Shown: piece after piece, positions 36,070 to 46,604 of the stretch
Layout of the letters: every line of letters starts with the position of its first letter
How positions within the stretch are numbered: the first letter of the stretch is position 1
Assembly (NCBI GenBank): GCA_000509225.1
Contig: BAOK01000001.1
Span: 2,697,142 to 2,761,141 of the forward strand
From: Parvibaculaceae bacterium Mf 1.05b.01
GTDB taxonomy: Bacteria; Pseudomonadota; Alphaproteobacteria; Parvibaculales; Parvibaculaceae
DNA: 64,000 nucleotides
Direction: 5' to 3'
Position numbers and translations under genes: made by a program
The notes under the pieces: generated by a model
What the model saw: the letters and a program-made list of their open reading frames with translations, nothing else
Told to the model about the DNA's origin: nothing
The model's database searches: none

Positions 36070-36399
36070 ATGCGGATCCTTCGGTGGCTGCTTCTTATAC
36101 CGATAGCGGGAATTTCGCTCTATCTGGCGCTCGCCAATCGCCATGATGTGCTCTTTAGCCTGGACCCGTTCACACCAGAAACGCCTGCGCTGGCGCTTCA
36201 GCTTCCGCTGATATTGGTGATCTTTTTGAGTGTTTTGGTGGGCTTGCTGTTGGGCGGTGCATCCGCCTGGGCACGGCAGGGCAAGTGGCGCAAGGAAGCC
36301 CGCCAGGGGCGGCGCGATGTGAAACGGCTGTCTGACGAAATCGTCGAATCCTCTGAAAACCTGCCGGTTCCAACGACGGCGCCCGATCGGACAGTCTGA
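36070..36399 (+). CDS. lapA: LapA-domain inner-membrane protein
   Basis: 109 residues with two membrane helices (about 5-22 and 44-64) separated by a periplasmic loop (NRHDVLFSLDPF), then a basic cytoplasmic tail. This is the LapA/DUF1049 layout (lipopolysaccharide assembly protein A). It precedes pyrF, as ihfB-lapA-pyrF in many proteobacteria. Confidence 0.85.
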   Translation: MRILRWLLLIPIAGISLYLALANRHDVLFSLDPFTPETPALALQLPLILVIFLSVLVGLLLGGASAWARQGKWRKEARQGRRDVKRLSDEIVESSENLPVPTTAPDRTV

Positions 36400-36472
36400 A
36401 GGTCTGCGTCTCTTTGTCTGACACTTGGTGCTCGCTCGACAATGCTCTATAACGGCGAAAATGGAGCATGCG

Positions 36473-37192
36473 ATGACCGGCCCCCTCTCAAAAAACCCTG
36501 TATTCTGCGCGTTAGACACAACATCAGTCACTCAGGCTGTGACGCTCGCTCAATCCCTAATCGGCAAAGTGGGAGGCCTCAAAGTCGGCATGGAGTTTTT
36601 CTATGCCAATGGTCCGACCGGGTACCAAGCCGTCGCTGAGACCGGCATCCCGATCTTTCTCGACCTGAAGCTTCACGACATCCCAAACACCGTCGCAGGT
36701 GGTATTCGAGCAATCACCCCTCTCAAGCCAGCCATCCTGACCATACATACGGCAGGCGGAATCGACATGATGAAGGCGGCAAAACAGGCTTCAATGGAAG
36801 CGGCAGGCCCCTCACCACTCGTTGTGGGTGTCACCGTCCTAACCAGCCTGGATGAGAGCGACCTCAAGATGGCAGGTGTCGGTGATACTGCGGCAGACCA
36901 GGTTCGGAGACTGGCAGGCAACGCTCAGGAAGCCGGCCTAGACGGCGTGGTTTGCAGCCCATTGGAAGTTGACCTCCTCAGGGCCGACTGTGGTCCAGAC
37001 TTCAAGCTTATCGTGCCGGGCATTCGTCCAAGTGGTGCTGCCATTGGTGACCAAAAGCGGGTCATGGGCCCTGCGGAAGCCCTCGCCAAAGGTGCAGACG
37101 TCCTGGTCATCGGACGCCCCATTACGCAGGCCAATCATCCAGCGAACGCAGCTGATGCCATTCAGGCGGAAATTGCCGCCTCCACATCATGA
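36473..37192 (+). CDS. pyrF: Orotidine 5'-phosphate decarboxylase
   Basis: 239 residues; last step of UMP synthesis. The active-site motif FLDLKLHDIPNTVAGGI is present, as are VGGLKVGMEFFYANG and the phosphate-binding VPGIRPSG and ADVLVIGRPIT. The ATG at 36473 is chosen for GGAG at 8-11 bases upstream; an in-frame ATG at 36461 adds 4 residues. Overlaps trpF by 4 bases. Confidence 0.96.
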   Translation: MTGPLSKNPVFCALDTTSVTQAVTLAQSLIGKVGGLKVGMEFFYANGPTGYQAVAETGIPIFLDLKLHDIPNTVAGGIRAITPLKPAILTIHTAGGIDMMKAAKQASMEAAGPSPLVVGVTVLTSLDESDLKMAGVGDTAADQVRRLAGNAQEAGLDGVVCSPLEVDLLRADCGPDFKLIVPGIRPSGAAIGDQKRVMGPAEALAKGADVLVIGRPITQANHPANAADAIQAEIAASTS

Positions 37193-37842
37193 CCAGCCCT
37201 ACCGCCGTCAAAATCTGCGGGCTCTCGACGCCCAACATGGTCCATGTCGCGGTCGATGCGGGTGCCACTCATGTGGGCTTTATGTTTTACGCGCGCAGCC
37301 CCCGGAACGTGACGCTCGAGCAGGCCGCAGAATTGCGAGCGCTCCTGCCTGAAACTGTCCAGGCGGTCGCCATTATGGTGAACCCGGACGACGCGCTAGT
37401 GGATGAGATCGCCCAAACTGTGAAGCCGGATCTTTTGCAGCTTCACGGGAGCGAGACCCCGGAACGGGTTGCAGCGATCAAAACCCGTACCGGTCTTCCG
37501 GTCATGAAAGTCATTTCCGTCGCCGACGCGGCTGACGTGGCGGCAGCCAATATTTACGAAAAAGTGGCTGATTTGTTGCTGTTTGACGCCAAACCGCCTA
37601 AATCTATGGCGAATGCGCTGCCCGGTGGCAACGCGGTCTCGTTCGACTGGTCGTTGATCGCGGACGCTGACCCACAGCTTCCCTGGATGCTCTCCGGCGG
37701 GCTCACACCTGACAATGTGGCTGACGCACTTGCCCGGACTGGGGCGCGCATGGTGGATGTATCGTCCGGCGTCGAAGACGCGCCGGGCCGGAAGAATGAA
37801 GCGCTGATCCGCGCATTTGTGAAAGCAGCGCAGAGTGCCTGA
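37189..37842 (+). CDS. trpF: Phosphoribosylanthranilate isomerase
   Basis: 217 residues of a TIM barrel: AVKICGLSTPNMVHVAVDAGATHVGFMFYARSPRNV has the catalytic Cys (KICG). LLQLHGSETPERV and LLFDAKPP, then WMLSGGLTPDNVADAL and VDVSSGVEDAPGRK (phosphate site) complete the pattern. Third tryptophan-specific step. The start overlaps the pyrF stop; trpB follows after 28 bases. Confidence 0.96.
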   Translation: MTSPTAVKICGLSTPNMVHVAVDAGATHVGFMFYARSPRNVTLEQAAELRALLPETVQAVAIMVNPDDALVDEIAQTVKPDLLQLHGSETPERVAAIKTRTGLPVMKVISVADAADVAAANIYEKVADLLLFDAKPPKSMANALPGGNAVSFDWSLIADADPQLPWMLSGGLTPDNVADALARTGARMVDVSSGVEDAPGRKNEALIRAFVKAAQSA

Positions 37843-37870
37843 ACGCACCTGCAGCTGAACGAGGTGACTG

Positions 37871-39097
37871 GTGCCAGAACGCCAACAGGAACTTAACTCC
37901 TATCGGACGGGGCCCGACGAGAACGGCCATTTCGGAATTTTCGGCGGACGCTTTGTTGCCGAGACTTTGATGCCGCTCATTCTCGACCTGGAACAGAACT
38001 ACAAGTCTGCACAGCAAGACCCCGCCTTCTATGCAGAGCTTGATGATCTGGCCAAGCACTATACGGGCCGTCCGAGCCCGCTCTATTTTGCAGAGCGGCT
38101 TACCGAACATTGCGGCGGTGCGAAAATCTATTTCAAGCGCGATGAGCTGAACCATACGGGCAGCCACAAGATCAATAACTGCCTGGGACAAATCCAGCTC
38201 GCCCGCCGCATGGGCAAAACCCGTATCATTGCCGAGACGGGCGCAGGTCAACATGGGGTCGCGACCGCAACAGTTGCCGCGCGCTTCGGTCTGCCATGTA
38301 TTGTCTATATGGGGGCGAAGGACATTGAACGTCAGGCACCCAACGTGTTCCGCATGAAACTGCTGGGTGCAGAAGTGGTGCCAGTGACTTCGGGCGCGGG
38401 CACCCTTAAAGACGCCATGAACGAAGCGCTCCGTGACTGGGTCACGAATGTAGATGAGACCTTCTACATTATCGGCACCGCTGCCGGGCCCCACCCCTAC
38501 CCACAATTGGTCCGTGATTTTCAATCTGTGATTGGGCGCGAGACCAAAGAACAGATGCAGGAGCGCGAAGGGCGTTTGCCCGATAGTCTGGTTGCCTGTA
38601 TTGGCGGCGGCTCCAATGCGATCGGCCTCTTCCATCCCTTCCTTGACGATAAGAGTGTCGACATAATCGGTGTTGAGGCTGGTGGTCACGGCCTCGAAAC
38701 AGGCGAGCATTCAGCGTCTCTTGCTGGAGGGGCACCGGGTGTTTTGCACGGCAACCGGACGTACCTGCTACAGGATGATGATGGGCAGATCGAAGAAGGT
38801 CATTCGATCTCTGCGGGCCTCGACTATCCAGGCATCGGGCCCGAACATGCGTGGCTTAAAGAAACAGGACGCGTTCAATATGTGAACGCAACGGACAAAC
38901 AGGCGCTCGACGCTTTCCAGCTCTGCACAAAACTTGAAGGCATCATTCCCGCACTTGAGCCCTCCCATGCGCTCGCCTATGTGCTGAAAATTGCGCCGGA
39001 TCTTCCGAGCGATCATTTGATGGTGATGAATATGTGCGGTCGTGGGGACAAAGACGTCTTCTCCGTCGCAGAGCATCTCGGGGTGAAACTCACATGA
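37871..39097 (+). CDS. trpB: Tryptophan synthase beta subunit
   Basis: 408 residues; condenses indole with serine using pyridoxal phosphate. The lysine is in [15 protein letters not shown]; the phosphate loop is [15 protein letters not shown], with the catalytic Glu region [11 protein letters not shown]. The start is a GTG at 37871 with GAGG upstream. Overlaps trpA by 4 bases, as expected for a heterotetramer. Confidence 0.97.
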   Translation: MPERQQELNSYRTGPDENGHFGIFGGRFVAETLMPLILDLEQNYKSAQQDPAFYAELDDLAKHYTGRPSPLYFAERLTEHCGGAKIYFKRDELNHTGSHKINNCLGQIQLARRMGKTRIIAETGAGQHGVATATVAARFGLPCIVYMGAKDIERQAPNVFRMKLLGAEVVPVTSGAGTLKDAMNEALRDWVTNVDETFYIIGTAAGPHPYPQLVRDFQSVIGRETKEQMQEREGRLPDSLVACIGGGSNAIGLFHPFLDDKSVDIIGVEAGGHGLETGEHSASLAGGAPGVLHGNRTYLLQDDDGQIEEGHSISAGLDYPGIGPEHAWLKETGRVQYVNATDKQALDAFQLCTKLEGIIPALEPSHALAYVLKIAPDLPSDHLMVMNMCGRGDKDVFSVAEHLGVKLT

Positions 39098-39918
39098 CCA
39101 CCCGCATCGACACACGTTTCGCAGAGCTCAAACAAGAAGGCCGGGCTGCCTTCGTCGCTTTCGTCACAGCAGGTGACCCGGACTTTGAGACATCGCTCAG
39201 CATTCTCAAAGGTCTTCCCGGTACGGGAACTGATATCATAGAGATAGGCATGCCCTTCACCGATCCGATGGCGGAAGGACCTCCCATCCAGGCCTCTTAC
39301 CTGCGCGCGCTTGAAGCCGGCCAGACGATGCACAAAACGCTCGACCTGGTACGCCAGTTCCGTGCGGGGGACGACACGACGCCGATCGTTTTGATGGGCT
39401 ACTACAACCCGGTTTATCATTACGGGGTGGAGAAGTTCCTGTCGGACGCCAAGACCGCGGGTGTCGACGGCTTCATCGTCGTAGACCTGCCTGCAGAAGA
39501 AGACGAAGAAATGTGCCTGCCTGCACTTGAAGCTGGTCTCAATTTCATCCGTCTCGCGACACCGACCACAGATGAACACAGGCTTCCCGCTGTCCTTAAG
39601 AATACCAGTGGCTTTGTTTACTATGTATCGGTCAAAGGTATTACCGGCGCGGCGGCGGCCAACACAACAGATGTGTCTGCTGCGGTTGCCCGGATCAAAG
39701 CAGAAACTGACCTCCCAGTGGCGGTTGGGTTCGGCATCAAAACGCCGCAAAATGTTGCCGCAATTGCCGCCCATGCTGATGGCGCAGTCGTTGGCTCTGC
39801 CATCGTCGATTGCGTTAAGGACAATTTGGATGAAGCCGGGCGTCCCACTGCGGAGCTCGTTCCACATGTGTTAGAATTTGTGAAATCGCTGGCTGATGGC
39901 GTTCGAAGCACCCGCTAG
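39094..39918 (+). CDS. trpA: Tryptophan synthase alpha subunit
   Basis: 274 residues; makes indole from indole-3-glycerol phosphate and channels it to TrpB. Catalytic acids lie in [19 protein letters not shown] and [13 protein letters not shown]; phosphate loops are SVKGITGAA and [27 protein letters not shown]. The ATG at 39094 overlaps the trpB stop (ACATGA); an upstream in-frame ATG would lie inside trpB. Confidence 0.97.
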   Translation: MTTRIDTRFAELKQEGRAAFVAFVTAGDPDFETSLSILKGLPGTGTDIIEIGMPFTDPMAEGPPIQASYLRALEAGQTMHKTLDLVRQFRAGDDTTPIVLMGYYNPVYHYGVEKFLSDAKTAGVDGFIVVDLPAEEDEEMCLPALEAGLNFIRLATPTTDEHRLPAVLKNTSGFVYYVSVKGITGAAAANTTDVSAAVARIKAETDLPVAVGFGIKTPQNVAAIAAHADGAVVGSAIVDCVKDNLDEAGRPTAELVPHVLEFVKSLADGVRSTR

Positions 39919-39978
39919 GCGCCAGCAGCTGATTGACAGGCCGCGTCTTGCTTTGGCGCGCCGCCATAGGAGAAGCCC

Positions 39979-40890
39979 ATGAACTGGATTAACAGTGTTG
40001 TTCGACCAAAGATCCAGAACGTTTTCAAGAAGCGTGACACACCAGACAATCTCTGGCGGAAATGCGGGTCCTGTGGCGAGATGGTGTTTCATCGTGACCT
40101 GGTTGCCGCGTTCAATGTTTGTCCCAATTGCGACCATCACATCAAGCTGCCGAGCGATGAGCGTCTCAAACTTCTGTTTGATCGTGGAGAGTATGAAACG
40201 ATCTCCGTGCCGTCTGTGCCGTCAGACCCGCTCAAGTTTCGGGACCAGAAGAAATATACAGACCGCCTAAAAGATGCGCGCTCCAAGACCGGCAAAGAAG
40301 ATGCTGTGACAGGGGCTGTCGGTCGCCTTGATGGCAGCGAAGTTGTTGTTGCCGTGCAGGACTTTGCATTCATGGGCGGATCGCTTGGCATGGGCGCAGG
40401 CGAAGCGATTGTTAAATCCATTGAAGTCGCGCTCGACAAAAAATGTGCCTTCATCATGGTTGCCGCCTCTGGCGGCGCACGTATGCAGGAAGGCATTCTG
40501 TCGCTCATGCAAATGTCGCGGGTCACTGTTGGCGTGCAACGTCTGCGTGATGCGGGCTTGCCCTTCCTTGTTGTTCTCACCGACCCAACCACAGGTGGCG
40601 TGATGGCGTCTTATGCCATGCTCGGCGATGTGCACATTGCTGAACCCAAGGCACTTTTGGGCTTCTCTGGTCCACGGGTTATCGAGCAAACAATTCGTGA
40701 AAAACTTCCTGAAGGATTTCAGCGCGCGGAATATCTGCTTGAACATGGCATGGTCGACATGGTGGTCCACCGTCACAAGCTGAAAGAAACGCTGGGGCGT
40801 CTTGTTCGCCTGATGATGCATCAGCCAAAGGCACCACAGTCCGACTATCAGCTGCCTGCGGCCCCCACAGCGCCCCAAGCTGCTGGATAA
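39979..40890 (+). CDS. accD: Acetyl-CoA carboxylase carboxyltransferase subunit beta
   Basis: 303 residues; with AccA transfers CO2 from biotin to acetyl-CoA. The N-terminal zinc ribbon is complete (CGSCGEMVF ... CPNCDHH), followed by the crotonase-like core ([66 protein letters not shown]). A strong AGGAGAAG precedes the ATG. The trpA-accD-folC order is conserved across alphaproteobacteria. Confidence 0.97.
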   Translation: MNWINSVVRPKIQNVFKKRDTPDNLWRKCGSCGEMVFHRDLVAAFNVCPNCDHHIKLPSDERLKLLFDRGEYETISVPSVPSDPLKFRDQKKYTDRLKDARSKTGKEDAVTGAVGRLDGSEVVVAVQDFAFMGGSLGMGAGEAIVKSIEVALDKKCAFIMVAASGGARMQEGILSLMQMSRVTVGVQRLRDAGLPFLVVLTDPTTGGVMASYAMLGDVHIAEPKALLGFSGPRVIEQTIREKLPEGFQRAEYLLEHGMVDMVVHRHKLKETLGRLVRLMMHQPKAPQSDYQLPAAPTAPQAAG

Positions 40891-40900
40891 TGACACTCCC

Positions 40901-42223
40901 ATGAGCGACAACAGCTCCTCTCTCAAGAGTGATACACTGCTTGAGAGGCTGATGGGCCTTCACCCAAAACTGATTGACCTGACGCTAGAGCGGACAGAAC
41001 GGTTACTTGCCGCACTGGGGCATCCTGAAAAAAAGCTGCCGCCTATATTTCATATCGCGGGCACGAATGGCAAAGGCTCCACATCGGCCTTTCTGCAATC
41101 CATGCTTGAAGCGGCTAGTCTTACGGTCCACCGATATTCTTCGCCCCATCTTGTGAATTTCCACGAACGCATAGTGCTTGGCGGCAAAAGCATCCCGGAA
41201 GACGCGCTCGCCGACATTCTGGAAGAATGCGAACGGGTGAACGCGGGTGCGAACATCACCTATTTCGAGATCACCACAGTTGCCGCCCTGCTTGCCTTTT
41301 CCCGCGCCCCCGCCGACGCCCTTCTTCTGGAAGTCGGCCTGGGCGGACGCTATGACGCGACCAACGTGTTTGAGAAACCGGCAATCACCCTCATCACCCA
41401 TATTGGCTATGACCATCAGCATTTCCTGGGCGAAACGCTGAACGAAATTGCAGGCGAGAAGGCCGGTATTTTGAAGCGGGACGTGCCCGCCATCATCGCG
41501 CCGCAGGCGGATGAGGCATTTGACCGTATCGAACGGGAAGCGGCGCTCGTCAGCGCGCCGCTCTTTGTGGGCGGGCAGGACTGGACGGCCTATGAAGAAC
41601 AGGGGCGTCTTGTCTACCAGGATACAGATGGCCTTTTGGACCTTCCTCTTCCCGGCCTCGTTGGCGCGCACCAGATCGAAAATGCCAGCATGGCCATCGC
41701 GGCGCTTCGGCAGGCGCCGGGCATCTCCATTGACGATGAAGCGATTGCGGAAGGGCTGGCGTCCGTCTCCTGGCCTGCCCGCATGCAACGGTTGAAGCAA
41801 GGACCGCTCGTAACAGCGGCAGGAGAAGGTGCTGAAGTCTGGCTCGACGGGTGTCACAATCCTTCTGGCGGGCGCGTTGCCGCGGCGACTATGGCAGACC
41901 TTGATGACAAGCTGCCGCGCTCGCTCTATCTCATCTGCGCTATGCAGAACACCAAGGACGCGAGCGCGTTCTTTGCGAATTTCGGTGGGCTGGCGCGTCA
42001 GGTCTTCACTGTCACGGCGCCCGGCGCAGATGCAGCCATCCCTGCAGCCGAGCTGGCCGATATGGCGAAAGCAGGTGGGCTGGAAGCTCAGCCGATGGAG
42101 AGCCTTGAGGCTGCCGTCGGTCGCGCGGTGGGACATGCAGATGCAGAGACCGGTGAGCCACCGCGTATTCTCATTTGCGGGACGCTTTACCTCGCGGGGC
42201 ATGTTCTAAAGGAACACTCCTGA
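40901..42223 (+). CDS. folC: Dihydrofolate synthase / folylpolyglutamate synthase
   Basis: 440 residues of the Mur-ligase fold: P-loop HIAGTNGKGSTSAFLQSML, HRYSSPHLVNFHERI (omega-loop), LLEVGLGGRYDATNV and WLDGCHNPSGG. It adds glutamate to dihydropteroate or folates. Starts 10 bases after accD and is probably co-transcribed. Confidence 0.95.
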   Translation: MSDNSSSLKSDTLLERLMGLHPKLIDLTLERTERLLAALGHPEKKLPPIFHIAGTNGKGSTSAFLQSMLEAASLTVHRYSSPHLVNFHERIVLGGKSIPEDALADILEECERVNAGANITYFEITTVAALLAFSRAPADALLLEVGLGGRYDATNVFEKPAITLITHIGYDHQHFLGETLNEIAGEKAGILKRDVPAIIAPQADEAFDRIEREAALVSAPLFVGGQDWTAYEEQGRLVYQDTDGLLDLPLPGLVGAHQIENASMAIAALRQAPGISIDDEAIAEGLASVSWPARMQRLKQGPLVTAAGEGAEVWLDGCHNPSGGRVAAATMADLDDKLPRSLYLICAMQNTKDASAFFANFGGLARQVFTVTAPGADAAIPAAELADMAKAGGLEAQPMESLEAAVGRAVGHADAETGEPPRILICGTLYLAGHVLKEHS

Positions 42224-42313
42224 CGAGCACCGCCTCCCTGCCTGAATACAGGATTTGTCTCATACCCTGGCAAGGTCATAGACTTTCCGGTCCTGATGAG
42301 GAGGAGACCCGAC

Positions 42314-42553
42314 ATGATTGAACCCTATGAGACCGCTGTTGAGGATGCCCTTTTGACGCTCCGCGCCGCCAGAAGATCCCTGGTCAATGAGATTTCCGCC
42401 TATCCACGACCGATTTCAGGCTGCGACGCTCAGTTCAACCACTTGCTCAGTGACCGCACACGCATTTCAGACGCAATCAATGCCCTGCAGAACCAGCCGT
42501 TCGTGCCCACACCGCGTGTAATGGAACCCGGTGCGGCCTCCGAAAGCAGATAA
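42314..42553 (+). CDS. Small protein of unknown function
   Basis: 79 residues, not recognised. The ATG at 42314 has GAGGAGGAG upstream, and the product (MIEPYETAVEDALLTLRAAR...) is rich in Ala/Leu/Arg and likely helical, with a Pro-rich tail. Its stop overlaps the trxA terminator region. Real translation is likely but the role is unknown. Confidence 0.55.
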   Translation: MIEPYETAVEDALLTLRAARRSLVNEISAYPRPISGCDAQFNHLLSDRTRISDAINALQNQPFVPTPRVMEPGAASESR

Positions 42554-42584
42554 AAAAACCGGCCCCCATTTGAAGGAGCCGGTT
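42552..42584 (-). terminator. Rho-independent terminator after trxA
   Basis: On the minus strand AACCGGC pairs with GCCGGTT and is followed by seven T. It ends trxA transcription. The plus-strand copy has only TTTC after the stem, so it may act weakly on the small gene before it. Confidence 0.85.
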
Positions 42585-42684
42585 TCAATTCTCAGAAAGA
42601 CATTCAAGCGGAATTTGTTCATTTTCGCGTTTTCGAACGGAAAACCGGCCAAGTCTGATCTTGGCACTTTTCCTGAAAACGCTT

Positions 42685-43005
42685 TTAAATCTCGCTTTCG
42701 ATCCACTCTTTGATCTTGCCCTTTGGCAGTGCGCCAACCTTGGTCGCTGCAACCTGACCATCTTTGAAGATCATCAGCGTTGGGATGCCGCGCACGCCAT
42801 ATTTTGTAGGCACGTTCGGGTTCTCATCAATGTTGAGCTTCGCAATGGTGAGCTTGTCCCCAAGGTCGCCTGCGATCTCTTCAAGAGCCGGGCTGATCTG
42901 CTTACACGGACCGCACCACTCTGCCCAGAAGTCCACCAGTACAGGCTGGCTGGCATCGATCACATCGGCTTCGAAGCTGTCATCTGTTACTTTTGATGTG
43001 GCCAT
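42685..43005 (-). CDS. trxA: Thioredoxin 1
   Basis: 106 residues with the active site [18 protein letters not shown] and the cis-Pro loop [15 protein letters not shown]. Cytosolic disulfide reductase. It follows addA by 146 bases, in the conserved addB-addA-trxA order. Confidence 0.97.
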   Translation of the reverse strand: MATSKVTDDSFEADVIDASQPVLVDFWAEWCGPCKQISPALEEIAGDLGDKLTIAKLNIDENPNVPTKYGVRGIPTLMIFKDGQVAATKVGALPKGKIKEWIESEI

Positions 43006-43151
43006 GAGTTGCGCCTTTCGTTTTATCCCGGCTTATGCGCCGGTTGATGATGGTTGGGCCCGACGGAGAATCCCCGAGCCCCAAAATATCGTTGGGAGGA
43101 ATCTAGGTAGCCCCTCCTGCAGGGTCAAGGCATGGTCACGTGGCCGTGACA

Positions 43152-46100
43152 CTAAAGCGATTTAGCCAGCATTTCTGCGGGTATTTCCATGAGATTTGGC
43201 CCATCTGTCCATAGAAGCGCCGCCCGAATCGGGCGATCAGGATACAGCTTGCCCAAGAGGGCAGCATATCCAGCCATTTGAGCGATATAGGCGGGGCTCG
43301 TGTCATCCACACGGGCGGGCGGCGGACGGTTTGTTTTATAGTCGATGATGAGAACCTCTTCTTCGCTCACAAGAAGACGGTCGATCTGACCGCTCAAGAA
43401 GAGACGGTCGCCGTCCCGCTCAATCTCACCAACAAGCGCCACTTCCGCCCGACTGCCGGGTCCAAAGAGCGACGCAAAGGCCGGAGCCGCCAAGACAGTT
43501 TGAACAGCGTTTGCGATCTCTGCTTGTTCCTCGCCGGAGAGGGCGAGGCCATCACTTGCCAGAAATTGTTGTGCCGCTGCTTCGCGCTTGTCCTCACCCA
43601 GGTCCGGGAGCGTTTCCAAAAGACGATGAATGAGGCGCCCGCGCTTAAACCTGTCCGCACCGCCAGTGCTGAGCGGTGAGGCAATCGTGGGCTCGTCGAC
43701 ATCTTCCACCAGCTTGGACGGCGCTAAAGGTCTTGCGGGAACCGGTTCCGGCGGCGGGAGTTGAGACGCCCAAGAGGGCAGGTCGGCCCTTGGTTGCGAG
43801 ACCTTTGCGGCTTCTGCTCGTTTGACGTCCCGCTTCTGATCGCCCTCAATGCGCTTGACCGGCTCCCCATCCCATGCGGTTATTTCTTGCATCTCTCCAG
43901 CCAGACCGCGCTCCATCAGTTTGTACCAGCAGTCAGGGCTCAGCTCCCGGCTTCCCTCATAGCCGCTAATGTAAAGGCGGTCTTTGGCCCGCGTCATCGC
44001 AACATAGAGAAGACGGCGATATTCATTCATCGCCTCAACGCGCAAACGGTCTCTCGCTCTCCCCGCCACCGGGTCGTCATTCGCTTTCCGGCCTGGAAAG
44101 AGCAACAGACCGGCACCATCACCGTCGGCAGCTATGAGTTTTGGATCGTGCTGCCCCCCCGGCACCGAGCAGGTGTCTGGCAAAAAGACAATGGGCGCTT
44201 CCAATCCTTTGGCGCCGTGAACGGTCATGATCCGAACTTCGTCGCGCCCTTCCGCCATTTCGCGTTTTACTTCAGCTTCGCCTGCATCAACCCAATGGAG
44301 GAAGCTTTGCAGCGACGGGGTGTGCGTGCGTTCATATCCCAACGCCAGGGATAAAAACTCATCAACAGGGTCATCAACGTCTGCCCCCAGCCGTGCCCTC
44401 AGATTGCGGCGCCCATTATCGGCAACAAGCATGTGCGCGAAGAACTCATAGGGTCGCATCTGGTCCACTCGTTTCCGCCAGGACGATAAGAGCCTATGAG
44501 CCTCCTGATAGGAGGACTGTTCGTCTCTGCGCGCAGTCAGCGCCTGCCAAAGAGAGCCCTTACGATCATGGGCCAAATCAAACAGAGCATCTTCATCCAG
44601 GCCAATGAGCGGACTTTTCAAAACAGTCGCCAGCGTCAGGTCATCTTCTGGCAAAAGCGCAAAGGCGGCGGCGGCCATGAGATCCATTACTGCAATCTGA
44701 TCGGTGAGTACCATTCGGTCAGTGCCGGCGACTGGTACGCCCCGTCGTTTCAAGGCCCGGATGATTTCTTCAACAAAGATGTTACGTCGACGCACAAGGA
44801 TGAGAACGTCCCTTGCTTCAATCGGACGGCCCTCCCCTTTCAGGCTTTCATTTGTGGCGAGCCAATGCGCGACTGTGGAGGCGATCCTGTCCGCCAGTCG
44901 CGCCTCAGGGCTTTCTGACTTTGGATAATCTAGCGGCGCGTCCCATGGCAGGGCCTCTTCTTCCTCATCGGGCACACAGGTCGGCCAGATCTCGACAAGC
45001 CCGGCATCAAGGTCGCGGAAGGGATAGTGCGTTGGCGGCTCTGCGTCTGCGTTAAGACCGGTGGCGGTTTCTTCTGTCGCAAATACCTGATCGACCGCGC
45101 TCAAAACTTCGCGGGTGGAGCGAAAAGACAGAAGTAGGTCCACCGGGTTCCATGTTTTGCCGGCACCCTCTACCTTTGCCGCAAAGTGATTTTTCATCTC
45201 CGCAAACTTTGCCGGGTCCGCCCCCTGGAAAGAAAAGATCGATTGTTTTTCATCGCCCACTGCGAAGATGGTTCGGGTCAACTCGCGCGCGCCCTCGCCG
45301 GACAGGAACTCTTCGGCCAGGGCCTGTATCACTTCCCATTGATGCGGACTCGTATCCTGGGCTTCATCCACAAGGATGTGGTCAAGGCCACCATCGAGCT
45401 TATAGAGCACCCAGGCGGCAGCTGAGGAGAGGTTCAGCAAGTCTCGGCTTTTTAGAATAAGGTCTTCATAGTCGAGCACAGCCCATTGCTGCTTGAGTCT
45501 CTCAAAACGTTCGAGCAGGGCTGCTGCCAGCACATAGAGTGCGTGGGTTGAGGCTACGATGCGGGCCGCGCGGCGTTTCTCTTCCAGCTCGACAATGCGG
45601 GCCTGTTCCCGTTCCAGCAGATCCAGGAGATGCGGGTGGGCTTCGTGCACTTTCTTGGTGATGATGCTGGGTGTCAGTTTCTTTGGGTCGCCGTCCTGCT
45701 TGAGAAATGCTGTCTTATAGACGTCCAGCACCTCCACATCCGCCGGTGCATTGAGAAAGTCCGCAATAGTCGTCGCTGTTTTGACGTCCGTCTTGTTTCC
45801 ACCAGCCAGGAGAGGGTGAGCCTCTTTAAGCTCAGAAAGAGGGGCTGCTTCTGCGGCGGTGGCAATCAGCGAGTCTTCTGTATCCCCTGGCGCCACCTGC
45901 AATAGACCTGCAACCCGCTCCAGGATACCGGCCACACCGCCTGCGCTTGCGATCTGTTCGGTCAGGCGGGCGCGCTTGCCTACAATCTCGCGAAAGAGAT
46001 CATCAAACCCATATTCGCCGACAAGCGAAGAGACGGTCTCAAAAGCGTGTGCAACATCGCCTTGCGCGCCCGCCTGTTCCTCCACTCCAATCTCGGAGAG

Positions 46101-46604
46101 GATTTCATCCCGCGCTTCTGCCATCAGTTCCGTTGCCGTGCGCTCATCCAGAATTTCAAAATGCGGTGGCACACCCGCTTCCAATGGAAAGCGGCCGAGC
46201 AGGCGTTCACAAAAAGCATGAATGGTTTGGATTTTGAGACCACCTGGTGTCTCAATCGCCCTGGCAAACAAGAGGCGGGCGCTTAAGAGTTTTGCCGCAT
46301 CTGGTGCCACGCCCTCAAGTTCCTGCAGCTTCACCGCGAGTGCTGCTTCGTCCATCACCGCCCATTCACCCAAACGATCATAGAGACGGCTTGCCATCTC
46401 CGAGGCTGCCGCCTTGGTGAAGGTCAGGCAGAGAATACGCTCCGGCTCCGTGCCTGACAGGAGGAGCCGGATTACCCGGTTGATAAGGACATGGGTTTTG
46501 CCTGAGCCCGCGTTAGCAGACACCCAGACTGATGCGGTCGGGTCGGCGGCAGCCGCCTGCCGTCTTGTGGTGTCATTGACCGTCAATGCGCCGGTTTCCG
46601 CCAT
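43152..46604 (-). CDS. addA: AddA helicase-nuclease subunit
   Basis: 1150 residues; with AddB it processes double-strand breaks for RecA, the alphaproteobacterial counterpart of RecBCD. UvrD-type helicase motifs are in order: SANAGSGKTHVLINRVIRLLL (Walker A), ILVDEAQDTSPHQWEV (motif II), FAVGDEKQSIFSFQGA (III), MTVHGAKGLEAPIVFLPDT (V) and LYVAMTRAKDRLYISG (VI). The C-terminal nuclease domain shows LSGQIDRLLVSEEEVLIIDYKTN with the catalytic Asp/Asp/Lys. The start shares one base with the addB stop (TGATG). Confidence 0.96.
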   Translation of the reverse strand: MAETGALTVNDTTRRQAAAADPTASVWVSANAGSGKTHVLINRVIRLLLSGTEPERILCLTFTKAAASEMASRLYDRLGEWAVMDEAALAVKLQELEGVAPDAAKLLSARLLFARAIETPGGLKIQTIHAFCERLLGRFPLEAGVPPHFEILDERTATELMAEARDEILSEIGVEEQAGAQGDVAHAFETVSSLVGEYGFDDLFREIVGKRARLTEQIASAGGVAGILERVAGLLQVAPGDTEDSLIATAAEAAPLSELKEAHPLLAGGNKTDVKTATTIADFLNAPADVEVLDVYKTAFLKQDGDPKKLTPSIITKKVHEAHPHLLDLLEREQARIVELEEKRRAARIVASTHALYVLAAALLERFERLKQQWAVLDYEDLILKSRDLLNLSSAAAWVLYKLDGGLDHILVDEAQDTSPHQWEVIQALAEEFLSGEGARELTRTIFAVGDEKQSIFSFQGADPAKFAEMKNHFAAKVEGAGKTWNPVDLLLSFRSTREVLSAVDQVFATEETATGLNADAEPPTHYPFRDLDAGLVEIWPTCVPDEEEEALPWDAPLDYPKSESPEARLADRIASTVAHWLATNESLKGEGRPIEARDVLILVRRRNIFVEEIIRALKRRGVPVAGTDRMVLTDQIAVMDLMAAAAFALLPEDDLTLATVLKSPLIGLDEDALFDLAHDRKGSLWQALTARRDEQSSYQEAHRLLSSWRKRVDQMRPYEFFAHMLVADNGRRNLRARLGADVDDPVDEFLSLALGYERTHTPSLQSFLHWVDAGEAEVKREMAEGRDEVRIMTVHGAKGLEAPIVFLPDTCSVPGGQHDPKLIAADGDGAGLLLFPGRKANDDPVAGRARDRLRVEAMNEYRRLLYVAMTRAKDRLYISGYEGSRELSPDCWYKLMERGLAGEMQEITAWDGEPVKRIEGDQKRDVKRAEAAKVSQPRADLPSWASQLPPPEPVPARPLAPSKLVEDVDEPTIASPLSTGGADRFKRGRLIHRLLETLPDLGEDKREAAAQQFLASDGLALSGEEQAEIANAVQTVLAAPAFASLFGPGSRAEVALVGEIERDGDRLFLSGQIDRLLVSEEEVLIIDYKTNRPPPARVDDTSPAYIAQMAGYAALLGKLYPDRPIRAALLWTDGPNLMEIPAEMLAKSL

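Noticed and set aside
42296-42313. Upstream ATG for the 79-residue protein
   Set aside because: It falls inside the strong GAGGAGGAG ribosome-binding site of the ATG at 42314.
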